DNA of 64,000 bases, from positions 62,001-126,000 of the forward strand of contig NZ_BDCH01000020.1 of assembly GCF_001613405.1 (NCBI RefSeq), written 5' to 3'. Of the stretch, positions 53,988-62,855 are shown piece by piece; the first letter of the stretch is position 1, and each line of letters starts with the position of its first letter. This DNA comes from Nocardia crassostreae. Its GTDB lineage: Bacteria > Actinomycetota > Actinomycetes > Mycobacteriales > Mycobacteriaceae. The notes below the pieces were generated by a model that was not told where the DNA came from, made no database searches, and worked only from the letters and a program-made list of their open reading frames with translations. A program made the position numbers and the translations under genes.

Positions 53988-56351
53988 ATGGATCGGCAGA
54001 ACGAACCGGGCACCGCTGTGCTGGACATGCGCGGCCTGCACTGGGCCAGCCAGCAGCGGGTCGTCGAGACGGTGCTGGGCCGCAGGCCGGGGGTGCTGTC
54101 GGTACAGCCCAATCCGGTCTCCGAAACCGCGACCGTGGTCTACGACCCGGCCCTGACCTCGGTCGCGGACCTGCGGGACTGGGTGCACGAGTGCGGCCTG
54201 CACTGCGCCGGGCAATCGGTGCCGAACCACATCTGCGATCCGCTGGCCGAACCCGCGAAGCACGAGGGCGCGAAGCGGGAGTCCGCGGCGCACGGCGCGG
54301 ACGAGCAGGGCCACGCCGTGGACGAGCGGGGCCATGGCGCGGACGAGCACAACCATGATGGTCACGCGGGGATGTCCATGGCGGACATGGCACGGGATAT
54401 GCGCAATCGCTTCCTGGTCGCGTTGGTCTTCTCGCTGCTGGTGATGCTCTGGTCGCCGATGGCCTCGGACATGTTCGGGCTGCACGTGCCGACCCCGTTC
54501 GGCCTGCGCCAGGACATCTGGGCGCTGATCCTCAGCCTCCCGGTGATCTTCTACTCCTCGACTATCTTCTTCACCGGGGCCGTGCGCGCACTGCGGGCGC
54601 GCACCCTCGACATGATGGTGCTCGTCGCGGTCGGCATCGGTGCGGGCTGGCTGTATTCGCTGGCCATCACGCTCACCGGCGGCGGCGAGGTCTTCTACGA
54701 GGCGTCCACCATGCTGGCCACCTTCGTGCTGCTGGGCCATTGGTTCGAGATGCGGGCGCGCGGCGGCGCCAATGACGCCATTCGCACCCTGCTCGATCTC
54801 GCACCGCCGCAGGCCGTGGTGATCCGTGACGGCCGGGAGACCGAAATCCCCACGGCCGAGGTCATTGTCGGCGACGTGCTGCTGGTCCGCCCGGGCGCCA
54901 AGATCGCCACCGACGGTGTGGTGGCGGAGGGCGAGAGCGACGTCGACGAGTCCATGGTGACCGGTGAGAGCCTGCCGGTGCACAAGGAACCCGGCGCGCA
55001 GGTCATCGGCGCGACCCTCAACGAGAACGGCACGCTGCGGGTGCGCGCCACCAAGGTCGGCTCCGATACCGCGCTCGCCCAGATCGTGAATCTGGTGCAG
55101 CAGGCCCAGAATTCGAAGGCCCCCGGCCAGCGGCTGGCCGACCGCGCCGCCTTCTGGCTGGTCCTGGTGGCGCTCATCGGCGGTCCGTTGACGCTCACGG
55201 TGTGGCTGCTGGCGGGCGCCACCTTCGCCAAGGCCATGCTGTTCGCCATCACGGTCGTCGTCATCACCTGCCCCGACGCCCTCGGCCTGGCCACGCCGAC
55301 CGCCATCATGGTCGGCACCGGGCTTGGCGCGAAACGCGGTGTGCTGTTCAAAAGCGCCGTGGCCCTGGAGAATTCCGCGCGCATCCAGACCGTGGTCATG
55401 GACAAGACCGGCACCCTCACCAAGGGCGAGCCGGAGGTCACCGAGATCATCACCGACGGCGCGGTGCGCAGCGCCGAACTCCTCCCGCTGCTGGCCGCCG
55501 TCGAACGCGAATCCGAGCATCCGCTGGCGGCTGCCGTCGTCCGCCATGCCGAGGCGCAGGGCGCGAACGGCGTTCGGGCGCGAGACTTCGAGAACGTTCC
55601 CGGCCACGGCGCGACCGCGACCGTGAACGGCCGCCGGGTGGTCATCGGCAATCGCAGGCTGCTGGAGCGGGAGGGAATTCCCCTGGGCGACTTGGCCTCC
55701 GCACGCGACCGGGTGGCGGGTGCGGGACAGACCGCGGTCCTGGCCGCCGTGGACGGCCGGGCGGCGGCTGTCATCGGCATTGCCGACGCGCCCCGCGACA
55801 GTTCCGCCGCCGCCGTGCGGGATCTGCACGCGATGGGCGTCGAGGTGGTCATGCTCACCGGCGACAATCGCGCCACCGCCGAACGGATCGCCGCCGAACT
55901 CGGCATCGACACCGTCATCGCCGAGGTGCTGCCCGGCGACAAGGCCGACAAGATCGCCGAATTGCAGTCCGGCGGAAAGAAAGTCGCCATGGTCGGCGAC
56001 GGCGTGAACGATGCGCCCGCGCTGGCCCGCGCCGATCTGGGCATTGCCATCGGCGCGGGCACCGATGTCGCCATCGAGACCGCCGATGTGGTCCTCATGC
56101 GCTCCGACCCCCTCGATGTGCCCACCGCGCTGCGCATCGGCCGCGGCACGCTGCGCAAGATGCGGCAGAACCTGGCCTGGGCGGTCGGCTACAACACCCT
56201 CGCACTGCCCATTGCCGCCGGTGTCCTCGAGCCCGCGTTCGGCTTCACGCTGCGCCCGGAGATCGCCGCCATGTCCATGTCCGGGTCCAGCATTATCGTG
56301 GCGCTCAACGCACTGTCGCTTAAACGCCTGCACCTGCCCGAACAGCACTGA
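53988..56351 (+). CDS. P1B-type heavy-metal ATPase with CPD motif
   Basis: 787 residues, start preceded by GAAGGAG. Residues 1-~75 are an HMA-like domain whose CxxC is lost (GLHWASQ). A His/Asp-rich segment follows (~100-125, HGADEQGHAVDERGHGADEH), then about eight helices. A-domain TGES (MVTGESLP), metal-site helix ITCPDALGLATPTA (Cys428-Pro-Asp430), phosphorylation motif DKTGTLTKG (Asp472), and GDGVNDAPAL all present. CPC is the usual Cu motif; CPD marks a less studied subgroup, so the metal is not assigned. No metal regulator is adjacent; the ArsR/CDF pair is 1.6 kb upstream on the other strand. Confidence 0.88.
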   Translation: MDRQNEPGTAVLDMRGLHWASQQRVVETVLGRRPGVLSVQPNPVSETATVVYDPALTSVADLRDWVHECGLHCAGQSVPNHICDPLAEPAKHEGAKRESAAHGADEQGHAVDERGHGADEHNHDGHAGMSMADMARDMRNRFLVALVFSLLVMLWSPMASDMFGLHVPTPFGLRQDIWALILSLPVIFYSSTIFFTGAVRALRARTLDMMVLVAVGIGAGWLYSLAITLTGGGEVFYEASTMLATFVLLGHWFEMRARGGANDAIRTLLDLAPPQAVVIRDGRETEIPTAEVIVGDVLLVRPGAKIATDGVVAEGESDVDESMVTGESLPVHKEPGAQVIGATLNENGTLRVRATKVGSDTALAQIVNLVQQAQNSKAPGQRLADRAAFWLVLVALIGGPLTLTVWLLAGATFAKAMLFAITVVVITCPDALGLATPTAIMVGTGLGAKRGVLFKSAVALENSARIQTVVMDKTGTLTKGEPEVTEIITDGAVRSAELLPLLAAVERESEHPLAAAVVRHAEAQGANGVRARDFENVPGHGATATVNGRRVVIGNRRLLEREGIPLGDLASARDRVAGAGQTAVLAAVDGRAAAVIGIADAPRDSSAAAVRDLHAMGVEVVMLTGDNRATAERIAAELGIDTVIAEVLPGDKADKIAELQSGGKKVAMVGDGVNDAPALARADLGIAIGAGTDVAIETADVVLMRSDPLDVPTALRIGRGTLRKMRQNLAWAVGYNTLALPIAAGVLEPAFGFTLRPEIAAMSMSGSSIIVALNALSLKRLHLPEQH

Positions 56352-56449
56352 CGGCCCGGATGAGCTGTGAGTCGATTCACGATGCACATCGTTAGCGCAC
56401 GCAACTACTGTGGAGTGCGTCTGTGCCTCCGAATCGAAAGTAGAACGCT

Positions 56450-56554
56450 ATGCCGATCATCAATCTCGGTTCCGCTGCGCTCGATCTGGCGAACTCGGTC
56501 ACCGCTCTCGCCGCCAACATCACCTACCTGCTGAAGGCCTGGGGACTCGCCTGA
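56450..56554 (+). CDS. 34-residue amphipathic peptide, copy 1
   Basis: Short gene reading MPIINLGSAALDLANSVT, then a helix LAANITYLLKAWG, ending TGA 56552-56554. It is 25 of 33 identical to the peptide at 58169-58279. The leaders match as well: CTCCGAATCGAAAG here and CTCCGAATGAAAG there, followed by A-rich ribosome-site sequence. Every third residue pattern gives one hydrophobic helix face; no signal peptide. The conserved protein sequence with many silent DNA changes supports real translation. Its 3' end overlaps the end of the antisense DUF1254 gene by 35 bp. Confidence 0.7.
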   Translation: MPIINLGSAALDLANSVTALAANITYLLKAWGLA

Positions 56555-57962
56555 TTAAGCGCACCGGAGTGAGCACCGGGGGCTTCCAGCCCCCGTCGAG
56601 CGCCTCCTGCTTCGGGCCGTAGAGCCGCATGGAGAGCGAGAAGTTCCCGGAGGCCGGAATCGGCAGCCAATTGCCCTGGGGCACACTGATGCCCGGATCC
56701 TCGTTCTGCACCGCGATATCCACCGTGCCGTCGGAATTCACGACGATCGGGACGTCGTGCCCGATGGCGTAGATATCCGCCGCGTTCGGGACCAGATAGC
56801 TGTCCGCGTCATAGGCCGTCAGCGACCAGAAGGCATCCACCGGCGGCAGCTGACCGGCCGGGAAGTGCAGGCGGTAGCGCACTTTCGCGCCCCCGTCGTC
56901 GGCCTTGGCGAATACGGTGGGGTACACCGCATCCTGGGCCAGGTTCGCGCCCAGGGCCTGCATGGCGGTGCGGGCGCGCAGCGCGTAGTTGGTGCCGTAG
57001 GCGCCCAGATCGGTGGAGAAGGTCCAGCCGTTCTCCTGTTTGGTGCGCGGATCGTCGTACTTCGGAATCTGCGTCTTCGCCTGGGCCGCACCGTCGTTCA
57101 GCGCCTGCGCGGATTGGCCGTCCACGGTCGCGCCTGGCTCGAGGCCGATGGTGGCGAACCGTTCCAGCGCGGGCGCGTCCGCCGGTGCGGGCGGATTGGC
57201 GGCCATGAGCGCGCACAGCTTGTCGAAGAACGCGGGCCCGTCCATGGCCGCCACCTGCGCGGGCGGCGGGGTCTGGCTCGGGTTCGGGATGAACGGCCGC
57301 CCGGTCGCGGCGTCCTCGCCGCGCAGCCACGCGCTCAGCGGCACCAGCTTCAGCTGATTCTGGAGCTCCAGCACGCGCGGCACGTCCTCGGTGCCGTTGA
57401 CCTGAATCCGGCCGAGTACCCACGCGGTATTCGTGGGCAGGTCCAGGCGGGTCATGCCCTCGGGCACCCGACCTGACCAGCCGGGGCCGGTGACCAGATA
57501 GGTGAAGGGCGGCGAGGTCGCTCCCGCCGCCGTCTGCGGGCGAATACTGCTCGGGTTCTGGCGCGTATTGCTCCACGCGTCGGTGATCTGCATGAGCCAG
57601 TACCTGTCGGCCTCCATGCCGGGCACCTGGAGGACGAGGGGTTCGGGGCCCAGATCCAGCCAGGCCTGCGAGTAAAGCGTGTCCAGATTCAGCCGCACCA
57701 CCAGCCGGTCGTCCGGCTCGGGGAGAGTGGTGGCGTTCACGAATTGGTTGGTGAAGCCGAGCGCCGCCCGGGTGGCGTCCATGAGCACCAGCGGATACCC
57801 GAACGTATAGGCATCGGCGGCAATGGCTTTCGGGTCGTTCGACGCATCGCCGGACGATGCGGGCTTGTCATCGCCGGAGCCGCACGCGGCCAGTCCGAGA
57901 CCCGCCGCCACCGCCGCACCAGTACCCAGTACCCAGCGCCGCGTCACCTGATGGTTCTGCAT
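56520..57962 (-). CDS. DUF1254/DUF1214 lipoprotein
   Basis: 480 residues. The N-terminus has an RR motif (RRWVLG) and lipobox LAAC, so a Tat-exported lipoprotein is likely. DUF1254 (ADAYTFGYPLVLMDATR, VVRLNLDTLYSQAWLDLG, RYWLMQITDAWSNT) occupies residues ~40-170. DUF1214 (DGGAKVRYRLHFPAGQLPP, AFWSLTAYDADSYLVPNAA, NWLPIPASGNFSLSMRLYGP) ends near residue 465. The last ~14 residues run through the convergent peptide gene and look like an extension. Function of the family unknown. Confidence 0.88.
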   Translation of the reverse strand: MQNHQVTRRWVLGTGAAVAAGLGLAACGSGDDKPASSGDASNDPKAIAADAYTFGYPLVLMDATRAALGFTNQFVNATTLPEPDDRLVVRLNLDTLYSQAWLDLGPEPLVLQVPGMEADRYWLMQITDAWSNTRQNPSSIRPQTAAGATSPPFTYLVTGPGWSGRVPEGMTRLDLPTNTAWVLGRIQVNGTEDVPRVLELQNQLKLVPLSAWLRGEDAATGRPFIPNPSQTPPPAQVAAMDGPAFFDKLCALMAANPPAPADAPALERFATIGLEPGATVDGQSAQALNDGAAQAKTQIPKYDDPRTKQENGWTFSTDLGAYGTNYALRARTAMQALGANLAQDAVYPTVFAKADDGGAKVRYRLHFPAGQLPPVDAFWSLTAYDADSYLVPNAADIYAIGHDVPIVVNSDGTVDIAVQNEDPGISVPQGNWLPIPASGNFSLSMRLYGPKQEALDGGWKPPVLTPVRLIRRVPRPSAGR

Positions 57963-58128
57963 GTCACTCTCCTTATCGGTCCGGGTGGGAGCGCCACCGG
58001 AGCATAGCTATCGATTTGCTGATTCGACCCGATGTGGCCCCGGAGGTCCGTTCTGTGTTGCGGGCCACAGCCACGAGCATCGGCGAGCCGAGTCATATCG
58101 GCATTGCCCGCATCGATCTCCATTATTA

Positions 58129-58139
58129 CAGTTAAACTG
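58129..58139. promoter_or_regulatory. Short palindrome upstream of peptide copy 2
   Basis: CAGTT-A-AACTG, 29 bp before the ATG at 58169, in an AT-rich patch within the 206-bp divergent gap (57963-58168). Candidate operator or -10 region; nothing else recognised in this gap. Confidence 0.3.
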
Positions 58140-58168
58140 CAATAGAGCTCCGAATGAAAGCAGGAACC

Positions 58169-58279
58169 ATGAACTTCCCGATCATCAACCTCGGCTCCGC
58201 GACCCTCGATCTGGCGACCACGGTCACCCAGCTGGCCGCGAATATCACCTATTTGCTGCAGTCCTGGGGCTCGATGTGA
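58169..58279 (+). CDS. 36-residue amphipathic peptide, copy 2
   Basis: ATG 58169 with GCAGGA upstream, reading MNFPIINLGSATLDLATTV then a helix QLAANITYLLQSWG; TGA at 58277-58279. Shared with copy 1: PIINLGSA, LDLA, LAANITYLL, WG. Its stop overlaps the GTG start of the DUF3159 gene (GTGA), so the peptide and that membrane protein are translationally coupled, which strongly supports it as a gene. It may be membrane-associated; function unknown. Confidence 0.75.
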   Translation: MNFPIINLGSATLDLATTVTQLAANITYLLQSWGSM

Positions 58280-58917
58280 GGCAGACCGTCGAGCGGCCGC
58301 GCTCGGGAGCCGCCGAGGCGTGGGGCAAGTTCCGCGCGCTGGGCGGTCCCGGGCACATCCTCGACGGTGCGGCTCCGGCCATCGGTTTCCTGATCGGGTA
58401 CGTGGCGGTGAATGCCAAATTCGGCGTGCTGCTCGCGCTCGGGGTCGCCGGAGGTATGGCGCTCTTCCGATTGCTGAAAGGTGACTCGATTCGGGTCGTT
58501 GCCGTCTCGCTGCTCGTCGTGGTGGTGTTCTCGCTGTTCGTGGGCATTACCGGCGAGGGCCGCGGCTTCTATCTGCCGGATCTGCTGATCTGCGCGGTCG
58601 CCACGCTCGCCTTCGGCCTCACCTTGCTCACCGGTCGCCCGCTCAGCCGGTGGATGTGCCGCAAGATCGGGCTGGAACCCGCCGAGCACGCCGATCCCGA
58701 TGCGCGAATCGCGTTGCACCGCACGGTGACCCTGGCCTGGTTCGTCTTCTGGGCGGCGCACCTGGTGATCATGGTGCCGCTGTATCTGACCGACAAGGTG
58801 GTGCTACTCGGTTCCGTCGCACTGGTTCTCGGCAAACCGGCGCTGGTGCTCATGCTCGCCGTGACCTGGCTGTGGGTGCGGCGCTCGCTGAATCAGGTGC
58901 GCAGCAGCGCTGTCTGA
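58276..58917 (+). CDS. DUF3159 membrane protein
   Basis: 213 residues from GTG 58276. About five to six membrane helices; family markers are GGPGHILDGAAPAIGFLIGYV near the start, GMALFRLLKGDS and GRGFYLPDLLICAVATLAFG. The longer open frame through the peptide gene is not used. Its end overlaps the antisense TetR gene by 25 bp. Function of the family unknown. Confidence 0.88.
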   Translation: MRQTVERPRSGAAEAWGKFRALGGPGHILDGAAPAIGFLIGYVAVNAKFGVLLALGVAGGMALFRLLKGDSIRVVAVSLLVVVVFSLFVGITGEGRGFYLPDLLICAVATLAFGLTLLTGRPLSRWMCRKIGLEPAEHADPDARIALHRTVTLAWFVFWAAHLVIMVPLYLTDKVVLLGSVALVLGKPALVLMLAVTWLWVRRSLNQVRSSAV

Positions 58918-59477
58918 ACCTGGCGCAGGCGTTCCACATCGCCGCGGAATCCCGCCACGGCGTCGTTGTAGAGGAACGCTTCCCAGAGCCGCACCAGTGC
59001 GTAGGCGAGGGTCGCCCGTTCGATGGGCGGCCGATAACCTTGCGCCTCGGCGCTTTCGATGAGCCGCTCGACCATGGCCACCGCCGCCTGGTGCACCGGT
59101 CCGTCGCTGCGCGTGATCATGCGCAGGGCGGCGGTGGATTCGTTGTCGAAGTAGGTGCGCAGCGAATCGTGGTCGACCAGCCATTGCACGGTGGTGTTGA
59201 GCACCTCTTCCAGGCGCTTCTCGCCGGTGCTGCGGCAGCGGCGGTCGGTGTGGGCGACCATGCGTTCGAGCTGGCGGCTCAGCACCGCCCCGACGAGGCC
59301 GTCCCGGGAGCCGAACCAGCGGTAGACGCTGGCGCGGCTGACGCCCAGCTGGGTGGCGATGGCATTGACGTCGATGCGCTGACCGTCCACGAAAACCGCG
59401 GTGGCGGCGTTCAGTACGTCCTCGGGACTGGCCGATGCCGGTCGCCCCGGTGTCCTGGTTCCCGCGCCGCTGCTCAC
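58893..59477 (-). CDS. TetR-family regulator (QsdR-like)
   Basis: 194 residues. Helix-turn-helix at ~20-65 (VNAIATQLGVSRASVYRWFGSRDGL) and a helical domain with FLYNDAVAGFRGDVERL near the end, as in QsdR-type regulators. The ATG overlaps the patatin stop by 4 bp, so the two are one operon. Confidence 0.85.
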   Translation of the reverse strand: MSSGAGTRTPGRPASASPEDVLNAATAVFVDGQRIDVNAIATQLGVSRASVYRWFGSRDGLVGAVLSRQLERMVAHTDRRCRSTGEKRLEEVLNTTVQWLVDHDSLRTYFDNESTAALRMITRSDGPVHQAAVAMVERLIESAEAQGYRPPIERATLAYALVRLWEAFLYNDAVAGFRGDVERLRQVQTALLRT

Positions 59478-60427
59478 TGGGAAAGCATAGGGGTCAGGAA
59501 TGGCGCCAAAGTGCGGGCGGTCGCCACGCGGCCCAGTTCGAGGGCCTGGCTCAGGACGCCGTGATCGCGATCCACGCGCCCGATATCGGGTGCGCCGTGC
59601 GGCGGCCGGATCTGCAGGACGGCCGGATCGGTCGCGAATTCCGCCTCCTCGCGGTGCTGGTGCTCGGCGCGGGAGCGCCAGGCCGCCACGGTGCCGGGTG
59701 CGTGCCTGGTCAGGAACCGGGCCACCACGCGGCTCTCCAACCCCGAAGGCGGGCGCGAGGTCTCATCGGCCCGGCGGGTGCGCAGCACCAGCACCCGGGT
59801 GGCGCCCTGCGCGAATGCGGTTCGGATGGGCACGGATTCGGAGAGTCCGGCGTCGACATAGCGGCGGCCGCCGATGTGCATCGGGCGTCCGGCCAGGATG
59901 GGCAGGCAGGTGGTGGCGCGCAGCGCGGCCTGGACCGCGGGCACATCGGTGAGCCCGGGATGCAGATCCACCGCCGCACCGGTATCGGCGTCGGTGGCCA
60001 TGGGGTGGAAGGTGATCGGATTGGCCAGGATGGCCGGGAAGTCCATGGGCACGATGCGCTCGTACACGGTGTGCACCAGGTAGCGGGTGTCCACCACAAT
60101 GCCGCCGCGCAGGGCGCGGGCGGGGGAGATGACGCGATTGATCACCTCCGGATTCCAGGCCCGGCGCGCGGTCGCCGCCCGCCCGCACAGCAGCCACGCG
60201 GCGTTGAGCGCACCGGCCGACGCACCGTAGACGGCGTCGAAGCAGGTGAGCACGCCGAGTTCCTCGAGGCCCATGGCCATGCCGTGCGAATACGCCCCGC
60301 GCGAGGAACCGCCCTCGATGACCAGGGCCAGGCGATGACCGTCGGTGCGATTGCCGGGCAGGCTCGCCTCGCGGTGGCGGCGGGCGAGGAGTTCGCCGAC
60401 GCCGAGGGCCGGATCGGTGTTCGGCAC
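59474..60427 (-). CDS. Patatin-like phospholipase
   Basis: 317 residues, cytoplasmic. Oxyanion motif GGSSRGAYSHG (~39-49), nucleophile GASAG (Ser70) and catalytic Asp in YVDAGLSES form the full patatin dyad. Likely acyl-lipid hydrolase, substrate unknown. First gene of the patatin-tetR operon. Confidence 0.9.
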   Translation of the reverse strand: MPNTDPALGVGELLARRHREASLPGNRTDGHRLALVIEGGSSRGAYSHGMAMGLEELGVLTCFDAVYGASAGALNAAWLLCGRAATARRAWNPEVINRVISPARALRGGIVVDTRYLVHTVYERIVPMDFPAILANPITFHPMATDADTGAAVDLHPGLTDVPAVQAALRATTCLPILAGRPMHIGGRRYVDAGLSESVPIRTAFAQGATRVLVLRTRRADETSRPPSGLESRVVARFLTRHAPGTVAAWRSRAEHQHREEAEFATDPAVLQIRPPHGAPDIGRVDRDHGVLSQALELGRVATARTLAPFLTPMLSQ

Positions 60428-60557
60428 GGATGCTCCCTTCTGTCGATCTCATCGTATCGGAGTATTTGAGACGTTGGACCTACTATGTATCATATTCGGC
60501 ATCGACGGGGTCGCGGCGCGCCTGTGTCCCGGTCGTCCCGAAATTGGAGGTCAACGC

Positions 60558-61721
60558 ATGCAATTGGCGCTCACCGACGACGAGCTCGCGTTCCGTGACG
60601 AGCTCCGCGCCTTCTTCCGCACCGAGATTCCGGCCGAGATCCGCAACCGCGCCCGGCACGGCCAGCACCTGAGCAAGGACGACATCGTCACCACCCAGCG
60701 CATCCTCAATGCGCACAGGCTGGCGGTGCCGAACTGGCCGGTCGAATGGGGCGGCCGGGACTGGACGCCCATTCAGCGCCATATCTGGCACGACGAGCTG
60801 CAGCTGGCCTCGGTGCCCGAACCGCTCACCTTCAATGCCAATATGATCGGCCCGGTCATCGCCCACTTCGGCTCCCAGGAGCTGAAGGAGCGCTTCCTGC
60901 CGCCCACCGCCAATCTCGACATCTGGTGGTGCCAGGGCTTTTCCGAGCCCGAGGCCGGTTCCGATCTGGCCTCGCTGCGCACCACCGCCGTGCGCGACGG
61001 CGACAGTTACATCGTGAACGGTCAGAAGACCTGGACCACCGCCGCCCAGTCCGCCGACTGGATGTTCTGCCTGGTGCGCACCGATCCGTCGGTCAAGAAG
61101 CAGGCGGGCATCTCCATGCTGCTGTTCCCCCTGGACACCCCCGGCGTGACCGTGCGGCCCATCGAGCTCATCGACGGCGGCTACGAGGTCAACGAGGTCT
61201 TCCTGGAGAACGTGCGGGTGCCCGCGAATCAGCTGGTGGGCGAGGAGAACCAGGGCTGGACCTACGCCAAGTTCCTGCTCGGCAACGAGCGCACCGGCAT
61301 TGCCGCCGTCGGCCAGACCAAGGTGCGGCTGTGGCTGGCCAAGGAGCACGCCAAGCAGACCAAGCTGGGCGAGCAGACCCTGCTCGACGATCCGCTGTTC
61401 GCCACCCGCCTGTCCGAACTCGAAAACGAGCTGCTGGCAATGGAATTGGTGCAGCTGCGGGTCGCCGCGGGTTCGGCCGACGGCAAGCCGAACCCGGTGT
61501 CGTCCATCCTCAAGCTGCGCGGCACCGAACTCCAGCAGGCCGTCACCGAACTGCTCGTCGATATCGCCGGACCGGATTCGCTGGCCCGCGAGGACGAGGC
61601 GAGCCCGGACTGGGCGCGCCGCAGCACCGCCACCTACCTGAACTACCGCAAGACATCGATCTACGGAGGATCGAACGAGGTGCAGCGCAGCATCATCGCC
61701 TCGACGATCCTCGGATTGTGA
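60558..61721 (+). CDS. Acyl-CoA dehydrogenase, subunit 1
   Basis: 387 residues, ATG 60558 with GGAGG upstream. FadE family: CQGFSEPEAGSDLASLRTTA and NGQKTWTT (FAD/substrate site), LLGNERTG, and the C-terminal YRKTSIYGGSNEVQRSIIA. Nine bp before a second, shorter family member. Adjacent pairs like this in mycobacteria form alpha2beta2 heterotetramers acting on steroid side chains or bulky acyl-CoAs; that role is inferred. Confidence 0.92.
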   Translation: MQLALTDDELAFRDELRAFFRTEIPAEIRNRARHGQHLSKDDIVTTQRILNAHRLAVPNWPVEWGGRDWTPIQRHIWHDELQLASVPEPLTFNANMIGPVIAHFGSQELKERFLPPTANLDIWWCQGFSEPEAGSDLASLRTTAVRDGDSYIVNGQKTWTTAAQSADWMFCLVRTDPSVKKQAGISMLLFPLDTPGVTVRPIELIDGGYEVNEVFLENVRVPANQLVGEENQGWTYAKFLLGNERTGIAAVGQTKVRLWLAKEHAKQTKLGEQTLLDDPLFATRLSELENELLAMELVQLRVAAGSADGKPNPVSSILKLRGTELQQAVTELLVDIAGPDSLAREDEASPDWARRSTATYLNYRKTSIYGGSNEVQRSIIASTILGL

Positions 61722-61730
61722 GGCAGCGCC

Positions 61731-62855
61731 ATGGATTTCGATCTCACCACCGAACAGGAAATGCTGCGCGACACGGTTCGTGACGTGCTCGCCCGCGGCT
61801 ACACCCCCGAACGCCGCACCGACATCGTCGGCACCGACCTGGGCTGGGACCCGCAGCTCTGGCGCACCTTCGCCGAAATCGGCCTGCTCGGGCTGACTTT
61901 CGCCGAGGAGGACGGCGGTATGGGCGCTGGCCCCATCGAGGCCATGCTGGTGCTCACCGAACTCGGCCGCCGCCTGGCCCCCGAACCGCTGCTGGACTGC
62001 GCGCTGCTGCCCGGCGGTCTCATCGCCCGCGTCGGCACCGACGCACAGCGCAAGGAGCTGCTGCCCAAGGTCGCCGAGGGCGAGCTGCGCCTGGCCTTCG
62101 CCCATGCCGAGCCCGGTCTGCGCTGGCCCGCGACCGAAGGCGCCACCCACGTCGCCCGCGACGGCGACGGCTGGCGCTTCACCGGCCGCAAACATCCGGT
62201 GCCGCACGGTGATTGCGCCGATCTGCTGATCGTGAGCGCCAAGGTCGGGGACGGCCTCGGGCTGTTCCTGGTCGACCCGGCGGCCGCGGGTGTGCGCCGC
62301 ACCGGCTTCGCCACCCACGACGGGCTGCGCGGCGCGGATATCGAATTCGACGGTGTTGCGGCCGAACCCCTCGGCGAGGCCGTCGATGTCACCGAGGCCA
62401 TTACCGCCGCCATTGCCGCCGCCCAGGCCGCCCTGTGCGCCGAGGCCATCGGCTGCATGGAGGAATCGCTGCGGCTCACCGCCGAATACCTGAAGACCCG
62501 CAAGCAGTTCGGCGTTCCGCTGCGCACCTTCCAGACGCTGACCCAGCGCGCCGCCGATATGTACGTCTCGCTGGAGCTGGCGCGCAGCATGAGCCTGTAC
62601 GCCTCCATGTCCCTGGCCGACGGCATCGTCGACCCGGTGGTGGCCTCGCGCGCCAAACTGCGCATCGGCCGCTCCGCTCGCCACATCGGCCAGGAGGCCA
62701 TCCAGATGCACGGCGGCATCGGCATGACCGCCGAATACCCGGTCGGCCACTACACCGCGCGGCTCACCGCCATCGAACACACCCTCGGCGACTCCAGCGA
62801 CCACCTGCGCTTCCTGAGCCGCTCCGTCGCCGACCATCAGATGGTCGAAATCTGA
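61731..62855 (+). CDS. Acyl-CoA dehydrogenase, subunit 2
   Basis: 374 residues. A diverged FadE protein: GLTFAEEDGGMGAGPIEAML, AFAHAEPGLRWPAT, YLKTRKQFGVPLRTFQTLTQ and IQMHGGIGMTAEYPVGHY. Its N-terminal substrate motifs are weaker than those of subunit 1, as in the partner chain of heterotetrameric acyl-CoA dehydrogenases. Overlaps the next gene by 1 bp (TGATG). Confidence 0.92.
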   Translation: MDFDLTTEQEMLRDTVRDVLARGYTPERRTDIVGTDLGWDPQLWRTFAEIGLLGLTFAEEDGGMGAGPIEAMLVLTELGRRLAPEPLLDCALLPGGLIARVGTDAQRKELLPKVAEGELRLAFAHAEPGLRWPATEGATHVARDGDGWRFTGRKHPVPHGDCADLLIVSAKVGDGLGLFLVDPAAAGVRRTGFATHDGLRGADIEFDGVAAEPLGEAVDVTEAITAAIAAAQAALCAEAIGCMEESLRLTAEYLKTRKQFGVPLRTFQTLTQRAADMYVSLELARSMSLYASMSLADGIVDPVVASRAKLRIGRSARHIGQEAIQMHGGIGMTAEYPVGHYTARLTAIEHTLGDSSDHLRFLSRSVADHQMVEI

